Positions 36,571 through 45,401 are shown, counted from the stretch's first letter. The stretch: 54,265 nt of DNA from Candidatus Zixiibacteriota bacterium (GCA_024231855.1 JAAEQD010000037.1:1-54265), one strand, 5' to 3'. Program-made: numbers and translations. Notes: generated by a model not told the origin, from the sequence alone.

Positions 36571-39500
36571 TCAATCTTTCAAGATGTCATTGCGTAGCTT
36601 AATTAAATTTAACGCAGTAAACGGTTCGCCGTCAAATTCGATTTGCCTGGCTTTGGGGTGTGCCTTCAGGCAAGTAGTCACATTCATCCAGCGGATTTCA
36701 CCGTCGGAAGTGCGGATTACCAGCATTACGGGGTAGGCTTGATCTTTCCAGTATTTGGCATGGCGCGTTTTTGATATCCTGAATATCTCTTTTCCGTCGC
36801 TTTTTCTTTTCCGAAGATAAGAATCACCGGATTTCAATTGCAAGTACAACCGCCGCCCGCTGGCTTCACCTTTTTTGTTCTTAAATTCAATCTCGCCGTC
36901 GATGCCGTGGTCGGAATTCGTGTATTGGCGATAGATTTGCCCCGCTTCACCGGCTATTGCATAAGCGTGGCCCACCAGGATGAGTTCTTTACTTTCGTTG
37001 GCGATACCGGCTTTGGCTTGTTCTTCAAGTTCACGTACTTTTTGCTGGTACTCTTCAGACGCAAATTTTTTCTCTAAGAGATCCCAAAGCTGAATTTTCT
37101 TACCGCACTTTTGGCAAACAATCTTTGCTTTTTCACCCTTATCATCAAGAAGCTCTCGAGCCAGTTCCGCGTCTTTTACGGGATGACCGCATTTGCATAC
37201 GTAGTATCGATAACGTTTGACTTCAACGCCTTTATTTAGCAAATGCTCATGCACATATTTGATGAAGATTACCTTAGTATTATCGTCTATTTTCGGATCG
37301 CAATATACGATTACTTCCGCCGAGCCTTCAGATTTTTTATTCATCAAGATACCGACGCGTTTTCCGTCCGGTGTTTTAAAATCAGCGGCAAATTTCCATA
37401 GTTCATCATTATCAAAAGCGGATGTGTGGTGCAGACGTACGACAAGTGTGGCATATATTTCATCGGCTCCCCCTGTAAAACTGTAGCTGGTGAAAATGGC
37501 CGGGTAGCCTACTAATTCCTGTCGTTCGCGTTTGAATAGCGAAGGAAGAACCAATTGTGGGCCTTGATCCGTGCTTTCCTGCAGGCAGATACCGTGATCG
37601 ACGAATGTCTGATGCATTGCCCGAAGGATAATTGCTTCATCATCGGGAACCAGGCGTTCGGTATCCTGGTAGTCTAGCTCGCCATCCAGAATATCCTGTT
37701 CCAGGATACAGCCGATCTCATCGGTATGCTTGCGGATTTTGCGGACGACAGCCGAGGCGTAAGCGTTGATCTTCTCCGGCTGAAGCAGAACGAAATCCCC
37801 GAACTCCAGCTTCCAGATCAGCCCCGGTCCGGCCAGAAGCCCGACTACAGCCCGAAGTTCCTCCATCGTGAATGGTTCGTCGGTAATCTGTAAATCGAGT
37901 CGTTGCTTCAATTCGATCATTCTCAACAGCACCACGCCCTCATCACGCAGATTGATAATTTCTTCCTTAAGCCGCTTGAATATCTTCCGGGTGGCCGTCC
38001 AGGGAATCTTTTTCCAATCGATATATTTAACGATTGCTTTGCGTAAATCCTCGCAGCCATCGCCTGTTTGAGCGCTGGTTTCGATAAATTTGGCGAATTT
38101 TCGGCTTTTACGGAATTCCTCGACGCTTTTATTCGACACGACAACGCCTCCGCGGTCGCACCGGCCGGCGACTAGCAGTTTCTTGAATGGACGGCGGGCC
38201 GCTTTCATCAGGTCGCTGTCCCATTGACCGAGTCCCTCGAACGGGTTCTGATCCTGCGGGTTAAACACTATCACAGCCAGTTCGGTCTCATCCATGAACA
38301 ACTGATGTGTCAGACGGTAATCGTACTGCCCGGCGAAATCCCATAGCCATATCTCCCGCTCGATTCCTTTATCGCTGGACTCATGAGGTAAGGCGTACCG
38401 TGATGCCCAGTGCGCGTCGGTGGATTTGGTAAGTTCGAATTCATTCGTAGTTAACCGCACAGCCAGGCCGGATTTGCCCACGCCCGTGTCACCTGCCAGA
38501 ATAACTTTCGCGTTGGTATAGCGAACGGGCTCGCCGACATCGACTTTTGCTTCTAGCTTGGGCATATCCCAAATTCTTATCGAGTTATCACCAGAACCCG
38601 AAACGATTGTTTTGCCATCTGGTGAGATGGCTATACCGTAAACTGATCCTGCGTGGCCTTTTAAAGTGAATTTGCATTGACCGGTTTTTATATCCCATAT
38701 TTTTATTGTTTTATCTCTTGAACATGAAACAACGGATTTTCCATCTGGCGTAATGGCCAACTCGAAAACAGGGCCAGTATGACCCTCGAATGTAGCTATA
38801 CACTGGCCAGTTTTTATATTCCATTTTTTTATAGTCCTGTCATTTGAACCTGAGATCACAAATCTATTATCAGCCGTAATTGCTAAACCATCTGGTTTAC
38901 TTGTATGCCCTATAAATGTATTAAGGCATTTACCGGTCCTTAAATCCCATACTTTTAACGTGTAATCTTTTGAACTTGAGACGACTTTCTTGCCATCAGG
39001 CGAAATTGCGGCACTGCGAACAGTTCCCGTATGGCCTATCAGTGAAGATACAAGTTTCCTTGTTTTTATTTCCCAAACGCCTACATTGTTGCCATTATCA
39101 GCTGAAACTACGGTTTTGCCATCCGGGGAAATAGCCGCGCTCCAGCTATTAGCCTCAACATTATTAATTGTACGGCTGAAACCGGTTTTTAAATCCCAAA
39201 TTCTAAGAGTCATATCAACCGAATTTGAAATCACGGTATTGCCATCAGGCGCTATAGTGACGTGCCTAATGCTTCCTTCATGGCCGATAAGGGTAGTAAG
39301 GCATTGCCCTGACTCGATATCCCAAACTTTAAGATTAGAGTCATAGGAGGCCGTGATAGCTGTTTTACTATTGGGCGTAATTGTAACGCCAAGGACGCTC
39401 TCTGTATGGCCTCCTAGAACCATCCGCGCCTGATCAATTATTATCTCATCTGTCGGCGCTTTCGCTGTTTCTTCTTTGCTCACCGGGCAGGCATGCAGGA

Positions 39501-39885
39501 GCTTGTTGTATTCTTCATCGGATTTCTTCTGCCAGTCTACGTGTGCGAATGGAGCGATGATAATGGGTATTTCGCATTCCTCGATAAGCACAGGTATGAA
39601 TCGCCGCTCGGCATTGGTGGGATCACGGAAGAGCAGCGAATAATGCTCTAGAGAGGTCCACTCCGACTCGAAATAGGCCTTAGACATACACATCACCAGC
39701 GTGCGCGAGCTTTCGATACCTTCTGAAATCATCTTGGGGATCGAATGGCCCGGCTTGATTACCCAGTCGTCCAGCCACACTTTAAGCCCGTCTTTCTTAA
39801 GCCGCTTGGCCAGGTCATGAACGATTTTCTTATTTTTGGAGCTGTAGCTCAGGAAAACGTCGTATTTGAATGTCTCGCCTGTAAT
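36571..39885 (-). CDS. TIR-WD40-Ras-like GTPase-zinc ribbon-DUF4365 fusion protein
   Basis: About 1104 residues, counted from 39885. Order: TIR domain (1-115, strand Y-D-V-F-L-S-Y-S-S, catalytic-type Glu E80 in E-W-T-S-L-E); seven WD40 repeats (about 155-447), a full propeller; Ras/Roc-like GTPase (about 457-630) with G-D-T-G-V-G-K-S and D-F-A-G-Q; a COR-like winged-helix region; a Cys-rich zinc ribbon (C-K-C and C-Q-K-C); and a C-terminal DUF4365 domain (about 965-1100) with D-G-E at 996-998 and Q-L-K at 1016-1018, like a PD-(D/E)xK nuclease site. The layout joins sensor, switch and two possible effectors, as in bacterial immune proteins. Start problem: no ATG, GTG or TTG precedes the TIR in frame; ATT at 39885 has AAGGGG six bases upstream. 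The first usual start is GTG at 39780, inside the TIR domain. Confidence 0.85.
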   Translation of the reverse strand: MTGETFKYDVFLSYSSKNKKIVHDLAKRLKKDGLKVWLDDWVIKPGHSIPKMISEGIESSRTLVMCMSKAYFESEWTSLEHYSLLFRDPTNAERRFIPVLIEECEIPIIIAPFAHVDWQKKSDEEYNKLLHACPVSKEETAKAPTDEIIIDQARMVLGGHTESVLGVTITPNSKTAITASYDSNLKVWDIESGQCLTTLIGHEGSIRHVTIAPDGNTVISNSVDMTLRIWDLKTGFSRTINNVEANSWSAAISPDGKTVVSADNGNNVGVWEIKTRKLVSSLIGHTGTVRSAAISPDGKKVVSSSKDYTLKVWDLRTGKCLNTFIGHTSKPDGLAITADNRFVISGSNDRTIKKWNIKTGQCIATFEGHTGPVFELAITPDGKSVVSCSRDKTIKIWDIKTGQCKFTLKGHAGSVYGIAISPDGKTIVSGSGDNSIRIWDMPKLEAKVDVGEPVRYTNAKVILAGDTGVGKSGLAVRLTTNEFELTKSTDAHWASRYALPHESSDKGIEREIWLWDFAGQYDYRLTHQLFMDETELAVIVFNPQDQNPFEGLGQWDSDLMKAARRPFKKLLVAGRCDRGGVVVSNKSVEEFRKSRKFAKFIETSAQTGDGCEDLRKAIVKYIDWKKIPWTATRKIFKRLKEEIINLRDEGVVLLRMIELKQRLDLQITDEPFTMEELRAVVGLLAGPGLIWKLEFGDFVLLQPEKINAYASAVVRKIRKHTDEIGCILEQDILDGELDYQDTERLVPDDEAIILRAMHQTFVDHGICLQESTDQGPQLVLPSLFKRERQELVGYPAIFTSYSFTGGADEIYATLVVRLHHTSAFDNDELWKFAADFKTPDGKRVGILMNKKSEGSAEVIVYCDPKIDDNTKVIFIKYVHEHLLNKGVEVKRYRYYVCKCGHPVKDAELARELLDDKGEKAKIVCQKCGKKIQLWDLLEKKFASEEYQQKVRELEEQAKAGIANESKELILVGHAYAIAGEAGQIYRQYTNSDHGIDGEIEFKNKKGEASGRRLYLQLKSGDSYLRKRKSDGKEIFRISKTRHAKYWKDQAYPVMLVIRTSDGEIRWMNVTTCLKAHPKARQIEFDGEPFTALNLIKLRNDILKD

Positions 39886-40079
39886 GTTTTTCCCCTTAAT
39901 ATTGAGGGCAAGTTCTACAAGTTCGCGCCGCTATTTGCTTATTCATCGCGTAATACAGATGGCGATCCTAATATCTTACCACGAGCAAATTAACCAATTG
40001 ATATACCAATGTCAACGGAAATAGATAAAAGAGCTTATAAACGACGGTGGAGATTAGGTCGGATATTAACGAAATAGCG

Positions 40080-40108
40080 TTGACACGACCGGGAGTTTGA
40101 CATTTAAT
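40080..40108 (+). promoter_or_regulatory. Promoter of the DinB-fold gene at 40172
   Basis: TTGACA (40080-40085), 17-base spacer, TTTAAT (40103-40108), about 60 bases before the start codon. Confidence 0.62.
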
Positions 40109-40171
40109 ACAAGCGGAAAATGGATTACTTTGGATTAGCATCAGGAATGATTGGCGAAAGAGGAACAACAT

Positions 40172-40657
40172 ATGTATACCGCAAAAGACCTAATGGAATT
40201 TCATAAACGTACCCATCAAAGCCTGGAAGACCTGATAGCCCATTGCCGTCAGCTCAGCGCCGCGGAATTCAAACATGAGCTGGCCGGTTTCGGTTATCTT
40301 ACCGTGCATCAGCAACTGCATCATGGGATCGGCGCGGAGAAATACTGGATCGGCGTGCTGCAAGGGCGCATCGATGTCAACGACAATATCTCTAACTACC
40401 CCACGGTTGAATTGCTGGAGGTATACCGCCAGGAGGTCTTCGCGGCGACCGAGCAATACCTATCGTCGGCCACGGATGAGGAACTCAATACGCCTCGCCC
40501 GATGATGACCTGGGGAAACCGGAAGAAAGTGCTGATGCCGACCCATGTGTTCATGCGCACGCTAACGCACCTCTACCAACATCAGGGCCAGATTGTCGCG
40601 ATGTGCCGCCTTTTAGGCAAACCGGTCGCCCCCGGGCTGGACTATCCGATTACCTAA
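40172..40657 (+). CDS. DinB-family protein
   Basis: A 161-residue four-helix protein with the DinB His set: H-H-G near residue 48, then T-H-V-F-M-R-T-L-T-H-L-Y-Q-H-Q-G-Q near 128-140, which carries the HxxxH pair. Function unknown. Start: ATG at 40172 with AGAGGA seven bases upstream; a TTG seven codons earlier is open but poorly placed. Its G+C content looks higher than that of the neighbours, so it may be a recent arrival. It is divergent from the TIR fusion gene. Confidence 0.8.
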   Translation: MYTAKDLMEFHKRTHQSLEDLIAHCRQLSAAEFKHELAGFGYLTVHQQLHHGIGAEKYWIGVLQGRIDVNDNISNYPTVELLEVYRQEVFAATEQYLSSATDEELNTPRPMMTWGNRKKVLMPTHVFMRTLTHLYQHQGQIVAMCRLLGKPVAPGLDYPIT

Positions 40658-40744
40658 GCAGGATTGTTGTTGATATTTAAATATATAAGGGAATTGTAAT
40701 AGGGGTAGATATTCGCTATTTATATTTTTCGCTATATGATAGTA

Positions 40745-41944
40745 TTAACTGCAGCCGCCTTTTGCCTTCAGTACTTTTTTCTTAACAGGTTGGGAAAATT
40801 TCTTAAGGGCGTTTTCGAGGTTCATAAGATCATTAGCTGCTTTGGTTCGAAAACTGTAAATATTTATATCCTGCTTGGGAGCATCGGATGGCGGTAGGCT
40901 TATGTTATAGAACATATCTCTAAACTGATCCGTTGATTCCGTTAAAATGTAGTTTTCCGATTCGCCCAGGAAATTGGCGAGAAGGCAGGCTTTCTTCGCC
41001 GTTGTATCGATATCCGCGTAGAATATATTGATCTTGTGCTCTTGAACAAAATACTCATTCCATTGCCGGCTCATCATACTATCAACCGGGATATTCACAG
41101 CCAGGGGTAAATGATACTCCAGATACTTTTCCGTAGCCCGTACATCAATAAGGTTTATATTAAAATGATTATGTACAAGTTCATATGCCAGCTTATCGCC
41201 GGAGATTTCCTTAAATGTACATTTTTGCTGTTGACGGTATTCCCTGATTTTTTGTTGTATATACTCTTGCCTGCTGGGTGTCAACGTTAATAAAGCAATA
41301 ATGGCGAAAGGAATTAAACCGAGCGCGGAACATCTTAATACGATTTTACGGGAGTAGTCCGTTTTTCTATTATTTACATTGTTCTCAATTCGGGTAACAG
41401 CAATGAAAGCGATTGCCGCGATTAATACGACGAAGAAAGCAAAGAGTTCTGATGATATACCCAAGTATTTATCAATTCGTACGGCTCCCCAATTTTCCGT
41501 CAGGTAAAATTCCTTAAGCAAAGGATAGCCTTCGGTAAATATTAAAATTCCGAAAAACGAGCCCACGATAAAGATCATACCGTCAAGTTTACCGATTGCG
41601 GCGGCGCAAACACTGGTGCCGGGGCAGAAGCCACCGATAACGAAACCGGCGCCCATTATACATCCGCCAACTATAGCCGACCACAAAAAGGTCGGGTTCA
41701 CATATATAAGATTCAGATCAAGCAGGTCGAAATGTCCCAGGGCCAACACGCCGATCATTGCCGTAGCCCCGGCAGTAAAAAATACCTTCAATACCGTGAA
41801 ATCATAGCCATAGAATAATCCAGCCAGCTTCCGGGTGGCTGAAAATCCGGCTTGTTCCAGTATAAACCCGAATCCAATCCCGATTAAAAAGGCTATCACC
41901 AGGTTAAATTCGTTTGAGAATATTTCAGGTACTAATGGTCCCAT
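40745..41944 (-). CDS. YeeE/YedE transporter fused to a rhodanese-like domain without its Cys
   Basis: A 399-residue protein. The membrane part (about 1-235) is a YeeE/YedE (sulfur transport, TsuA-type) domain with the conserved Cys motif G-G-F-C-P-G-T-S-V-C near residue 105. It is followed by a rhodanese-like domain (about 245-345, with L-I-D-V-R). The position that in active rhodaneses is Y-C-R reads F-Y-A-D, so the sulfur-carrying Cys is missing. A C-terminal tail ends K-G-G-C-S. Members import thiosulfate or polysulfide. The domain may bind rather than transfer sulfur, or may use other Cys. It is last in a four-gene unit with its partner YeeE protein directly before it. Confidence 0.82.
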   Translation of the reverse strand: MGPLVPEIFSNEFNLVIAFLIGIGFGFILEQAGFSATRKLAGLFYGYDFTVLKVFFTAGATAMIGVLALGHFDLLDLNLIYVNPTFLWSAIVGGCIMGAGFVIGGFCPGTSVCAAAIGKLDGMIFIVGSFFGILIFTEGYPLLKEFYLTENWGAVRIDKYLGISSELFAFFVVLIAAIAFIAVTRIENNVNNRKTDYSRKIVLRCSALGLIPFAIIALLTLTPSRQEYIQQKIREYRQQQKCTFKEISGDKLAYELVHNHFNINLIDVRATEKYLEYHLPLAVNIPVDSMMSRQWNEYFVQEHKINIFYADIDTTAKKACLLANFLGESENYILTESTDQFRDMFYNISLPPSDAPKQDINIYSFRTKAANDLMNLENALKKFSQPVKKKVLKAKGGCS

Positions 41945-41951
41945 ATCATTA

Positions 41952-42470
41952 TCACTTCAGCCATAGTTTTCTGACAAAATATGCGACGGCATAAGCCGAT
42001 CCGAATATCGCCATCATAGTGAGAATTCCCCCGTAGGACATGACCGCCATACCGCTCAAGGCCGATCCACTCGTACAGCCCCTGCCTAACTGCGATCCGA
42101 AGCCAAACAGGACACCGCCAATTATGGCAGCCGCAATCCTTACTCCAATCCTGACGCCGGGTCCCTTTTCCAGCTTAAAAGCCACCCGGTTTGAGATCAG
42201 GCCGGATAATAACGCGCCGATAATAGCGCCCATTATTTCAAAAACAAGCCAGGAACGAAGCGGACCCTCCGGGTTGGCCTCATCGTATTCCTGGTAGAAT
42301 TGAGTGTTATCGTAATGGTCTGGCGCTACGGATTTGACCGCGGTAACTACAACGCTTTTTACCGCGCCGCTCGCGCCAAGACCGCGTCCCGTAATATAAA
42401 TAGTAGCCAGCAGCAGCAGGCCCAGAAAAAATCCTGCCAGGTATGGATTCATGTAAGGTTTCGCGTTCAT
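41952..42470 (-). CDS. YeeE/YedE family membrane protein
   Basis: A 172-residue membrane protein with four to five segments and the conserved motif G-R-G-C-T-S-G-S near residue 132. The family forms half or full sulfur-compound permeases; here the second half sits in the next gene. The ATG overlaps the stop of the cytochrome b gene by four bases (ATGA), which indicates translational coupling. Confidence 0.85.
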   Translation of the reverse strand: MNAKPYMNPYLAGFFLGLLLLATIYITGRGLGASGAVKSVVVTAVKSVAPDHYDNTQFYQEYDEANPEGPLRSWLVFEIMGAIIGALLSGLISNRVAFKLEKGPGVRIGVRIAAAIIGGVLFGFGSQLGRGCTSGSALSGMAVMSYGGILTMMAIFGSAYAVAYFVRKLWLK

Positions 42471-43096
42471 TTTATACTTATTTGACCTTTATCTTCTTCT
42501 TCGATTTCCTCGTAACTGGTAAGCATTGCTTTAATATTCGACAGTGGCGTTCGGCCGGTTGTAGTCATATAAATGTGTACTACCAAAAATGACAACATCA
42601 CGAAAGCGCCGAGAACATGCAGAGTAGCTATAGACTTAAGTTCAACGTCTCCGATTATCCCGCTGATACCGAGAGTTCCATAAAACATATACAACAAACC
42701 GGATATCACCATAACCGGGATTATTATTAATTTAAGTCCAAGATAAACCAGGCGCTGTAGTGGATTCAATTTACTCAACTCAGTCCTTTTTACGGGATGA
42801 TCCTCACCTTTGAACATGCCAGATAAATAATATCTCAACTGCGCGACTAGCTTCCTGGATGTTGGGATATAATGTTTCCATCCTCCCGTGGTAAAATGCC
42901 AGAATATTGAAAATGCTATCAATCCCAGTAGAATATATGCCGCGGTTCGATGGAAACTGACGGCTTTATCAAAACCGAATAACTTAAATGAGCCATGAAT
43001 TTCAAAACCCGTAAAAGCCAGGAAAATTATTAAAGCGGCCTGGCACCAGTGCCAGAACCGTTCGAACCGGGTATAAATAAATACTTCTTTCATCAT
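42467..43096 (-). CDS. Membrane cytochrome b (thiosulfate reductase/hydrogenase b-type)
   Basis: A 209-residue protein of the Ni/Fe-hydrogenase or thiosulfate-reductase cytochrome b family (PF01292). It has four membrane helices with heme-ligand His in R-F-W-H-W (near 16), the F-H-R region (near 50), W-H-F (near 66) and the C-terminal half (L-H-V-L-G and V-V-H-I-Y-M). It would pass electrons between the quinone pool and the periplasmic multiheme protein encoded just upstream. Two ATG codons lie in a row at the start; the binding site is weak. Confidence 0.85.
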   Translation of the reverse strand: MMKEVFIYTRFERFWHWCQAALIIFLAFTGFEIHGSFKLFGFDKAVSFHRTAAYILLGLIAFSIFWHFTTGGWKHYIPTSRKLVAQLRYYLSGMFKGEDHPVKRTELSKLNPLQRLVYLGLKLIIIPVMVISGLLYMFYGTLGISGIIGDVELKSIATLHVLGAFVMLSFLVVHIYMTTTGRTPLSNIKAMLTSYEEIEEEDKGQISIK

Positions 43097-43109
43097 TTCA
43101 CGCTAATTT

Positions 43110-44693
43110 CTAATCGCTATCTATCCTCAATCTGTAACCATATTTCCTTATTGCAATAACCACTCGCAATAAACCATGACCTAAAACGCCCAGCACTGAA
43201 AGATACACCATTAGTTTACCTATGAAATCTAAGATATTAATCCGATCACGTCCAGGAAGGTAGAAACCGCTTAAGCCGGCCAGACGCCCGTTATGCCTGG
43301 TATGACACTCAGCGCAGCCAACACTCTGATCCTTTGGACTAACCATATGATTAACCGGCCAGTACATTTCTGTTTCAACAAAACCATACTCCCCGCTATA
43401 AGGCAAGCCTACCCGTTTCATCCCTGCTTCCGATGCTAGATCCCAATCGAAATCCTTCCAGAACGCGCTGTCTCCTTTTTGCGCGGCGAATAGTTTTGGC
43501 TGGATCAGCAATTTTGTTTGTTTATCATAAATCTGATCACCCCGGTGTATTTTAACCGGCACTATCTTCGAATTTTTATCTTCATAAGAACCATTAAGCT
43601 TGTTAATCGCTAAAGGCATTGTACTAATAGTATCACCTAATAAATAGTGATCGGCTGTGCCGTTAAACCAGGCATATTCAGGAATAACGTTCTTTTCCCA
43701 AATAAAGCTACCTTTGGTAGACAAGTAAGTATGCTCACCGGTTTCATTATCTTCAGTATAAGGTTTACCATCTTTGAGTTTGCCGGCCTCAGACCATACC
43801 CAGGCCATTTTGGTAGAGTTTGCTTTGGCATAGTAGGGAATATGGCAGGTTTGGCAAGCGATCTTTTTATTGTGACGGTTTAACAGATCATCCAAATGAG
43901 GCGAAACGGTATGGCAATCTTCGCAGCGAGCACGATTCGTGTTTTCGGATGACACCGAATATAACCGACCTTTCATCACATGATTTTCCGCGCTGTGACA
44001 GGTAACGCAAGACATATCCATTCCATTTGCCGCCATATGTACATCGATATTTTTGTCACAAGCCAGCAAACTTTCTTCCAGATCGCCATGTTTAACGTTG
44101 TTACCGCCGCCACTGTAGAAATGACAAGAGCCACAGTTGCTCTTTTTAGGCGAACCGACGTTTTGGGCCACATTCTGAAGATTAACGGTTCGGTCGGGAT
44201 ATCCGGCCATGGCCGAGCCTTTTAGATATTCTTCACTATTATCATGACAAACCATGCAGTCTACATTGCTGGCGTTGGCAAAATCGAATCGATCATTAGT
44301 CATACCAAAACCGATATGGCACTTCGCGCAGGCTTGCTCGTTTGAACTTGAACCAATACAGAAATTATTCAGTATATTTTTTTTACCTATGAAGGCTAAT
44401 CCACGTCCTTCAATATAGGCCGTACGCTCCCAGTTCCAATGGCTAGAGTTCATCACCTCTTTATGCCGCTCTGTATGACAGGAATTACATGCTTCAGTAA
44501 CTTCCTGAGGCGTTCTGAAATTCTTTCTTAATTCATCCAATTTACTATGATCAATTGAAGGAGTTGGTTTTATCGCGTACTCTTGTATGAGTTTTTCCTG
44601 AGTAATATTATAAGACTCATCCGGGCTAAGCGAGACAATGATAACCAGTATGGCGATTATAATTGTTATTGTAAAAAACATGTTCTTTTTCAT
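43110..44693 (-). CDS. otr: Octaheme tetrathionate-reductase-like cytochrome c
   Basis: A 527-residue protein exported by an N-terminal signal anchor (1-22). It has exactly eight C-x2-C-H heme motifs, at about 69, 122, 146, 187, 229, 257, 280 and 460, the count and spacing of octaheme tetrathionate reductase (Otr). In Shewanella that enzyme reduces tetrathionate, and also nitrite and hydroxylamine in vitro. Unlike the soluble Shewanella form, this one has a C-terminal membrane helix (about 487-514), which fits with the membrane cytochrome b encoded 13 bases downstream. It heads a four-gene sulfur operon. The natural substrate cannot be settled from sequence. Confidence 0.85.
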   Translation of the reverse strand: MKKNMFFTITIIIAILVIIVSLSPDESYNITQEKLIQEYAIKPTPSIDHSKLDELRKNFRTPQEVTEACNSCHTERHKEVMNSSHWNWERTAYIEGRGLAFIGKKNILNNFCIGSSSNEQACAKCHIGFGMTNDRFDFANASNVDCMVCHDNSEEYLKGSAMAGYPDRTVNLQNVAQNVGSPKKSNCGSCHFYSGGGNNVKHGDLEESLLACDKNIDVHMAANGMDMSCVTCHSAENHVMKGRLYSVSSENTNRARCEDCHTVSPHLDDLLNRHNKKIACQTCHIPYYAKANSTKMAWVWSEAGKLKDGKPYTEDNETGEHTYLSTKGSFIWEKNVIPEYAWFNGTADHYLLGDTISTMPLAINKLNGSYEDKNSKIVPVKIHRGDQIYDKQTKLLIQPKLFAAQKGDSAFWKDFDWDLASEAGMKRVGLPYSGEYGFVETEMYWPVNHMVSPKDQSVGCAECHTRHNGRLAGLSGFYLPGRDRINILDFIGKLMVYLSVLGVLGHGLLRVVIAIRKYGYRLRIDSD

Positions 44694-44747
44694 TCAAAAC
44701 CGTTCTCGCTTAAATTTCATCAACTTCAACAATGTAAATTAAGCCTT

Positions 44748-44776
44748 ATTATATGTCAATTAATAAACACGATCAA
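44748..44776 (-). promoter_or_regulatory. Promoter of the otr operon
   Basis: On the minus strand TTGATC (44776-44771), 17-base spacer, perfect TATAAT (44753-44748), 55 bases upstream of the otr start codon. Confidence 0.65.
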
Positions 44777-44944
44777 GGCAGTTTTGTTAATAGAGTGAGT
44801 CACGCAAACAAATATCTTTTAATGGATATATAAATCAGTCATTTAGTGCGTAATATGTTAATAATCGAATGAACATCTAATCCTATCAATGGTTTTAATC
44901 ATTCGATACGGGCTGGAAGTCGGGGAAATAGTTTACTGTTTAAT

Positions 44945-44973
44945 TTGAAACTTTGCCAGTAGTACGATATAAT
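44945..44973 (+). promoter_or_regulatory. Promoter of the RidA-family gene
   Basis: TTGAAA (44945-44950), 17-base spacer, perfect TATAAT (44968-44973), 48 bases before the start codon. Confidence 0.65.
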
Positions 44974-45020
44974 TATCATAAAAGATAAATCAAATTATGA
45001 AGAATGAGTAAGGATAACTT

Positions 45021-45401
45021 ATGAAAGCAATCAACTCACCAAACCTGCCCTCGCCTCTTGGGCATTATGTGCATGCTATGAAGGCGGGTAATATGATCTT
45101 TCTTTCCGGCCAACTCGGTGTCGGCCCCGATGATAATCCCGATAGGGAAGTCGAGGACCAGGTGATCAAATCTTTGACAGCTCACGAGACGATCCTTAGG
45201 GATATCGGACTGGATAGAAAAAGTATCGCTAAAACCACGATCTATATCTCCGACATCGACCTCTGGCCTCGAGTGAACGCCTGTTACGCCGATTTCTTTG
45301 GCGATCATAAACCTGCCAGATGTGTCGTGCCTTGTCCGGACTTACATTACGGCTCCAAAATCGAAATTGAAGCCATCGCTTATGTTGAGTCTGATTCCTG
45401 A
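45021..45401 (+). CDS. RidA/YjgF-family protein
   Basis: A 126-residue protein of the Rid family, trimeric deaminases that clear reactive enamine/imine intermediates from amino acid metabolism. Visible family marks are the G-N-M-I-F-L-S-G-Q strand near 24, the Arg in P-A-R-C-V-V near 104 (substrate carboxylate binding in RidA) and the Glu-rich strand K-I-E-I-E-A-I-A at the end. A bulge P-C-P-D-L-H-Y-G-S stands where RidA proper has a shorter loop, so it may be a different Rid subgroup. Start: ATG with AAGGA six bases upstream. Single gene. Confidence 0.85.
   Translation: MKAINSPNLPSPLGHYVHAMKAGNMIFLSGQLGVGPDDNPDREVEDQVIKSLTAHETILRDIGLDRKSIAKTTIYISDIDLWPRVNACYADFFGDHKPARCVVPCPDLHYGSKIEIEAIAYVESDS

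Larger units (their letters stand above)
44694..45020. other. Divergent intergenic region between otr and a RidA-family gene
   Basis: About 330 bases with a promoter-like site for each gene (44748-44776 minus, 44945-44973 plus). No other gene is visible in between. Confidence 0.6.

Noticed and set aside
39900..39935. ATG at about 39932 as start of the TIR protein through a frameshift
   Set aside because: It lies in another frame and has no binding site; a one-base change could join it, but the ATT with AAGGGG upstream is the simpler reading. It stays an alternative.
40010..40015. TTGACA on the minus strand upstream of the TIR fusion gene
   Set aside because: The matching -10 region is poor (TAATTT), so it was not listed as a promoter.
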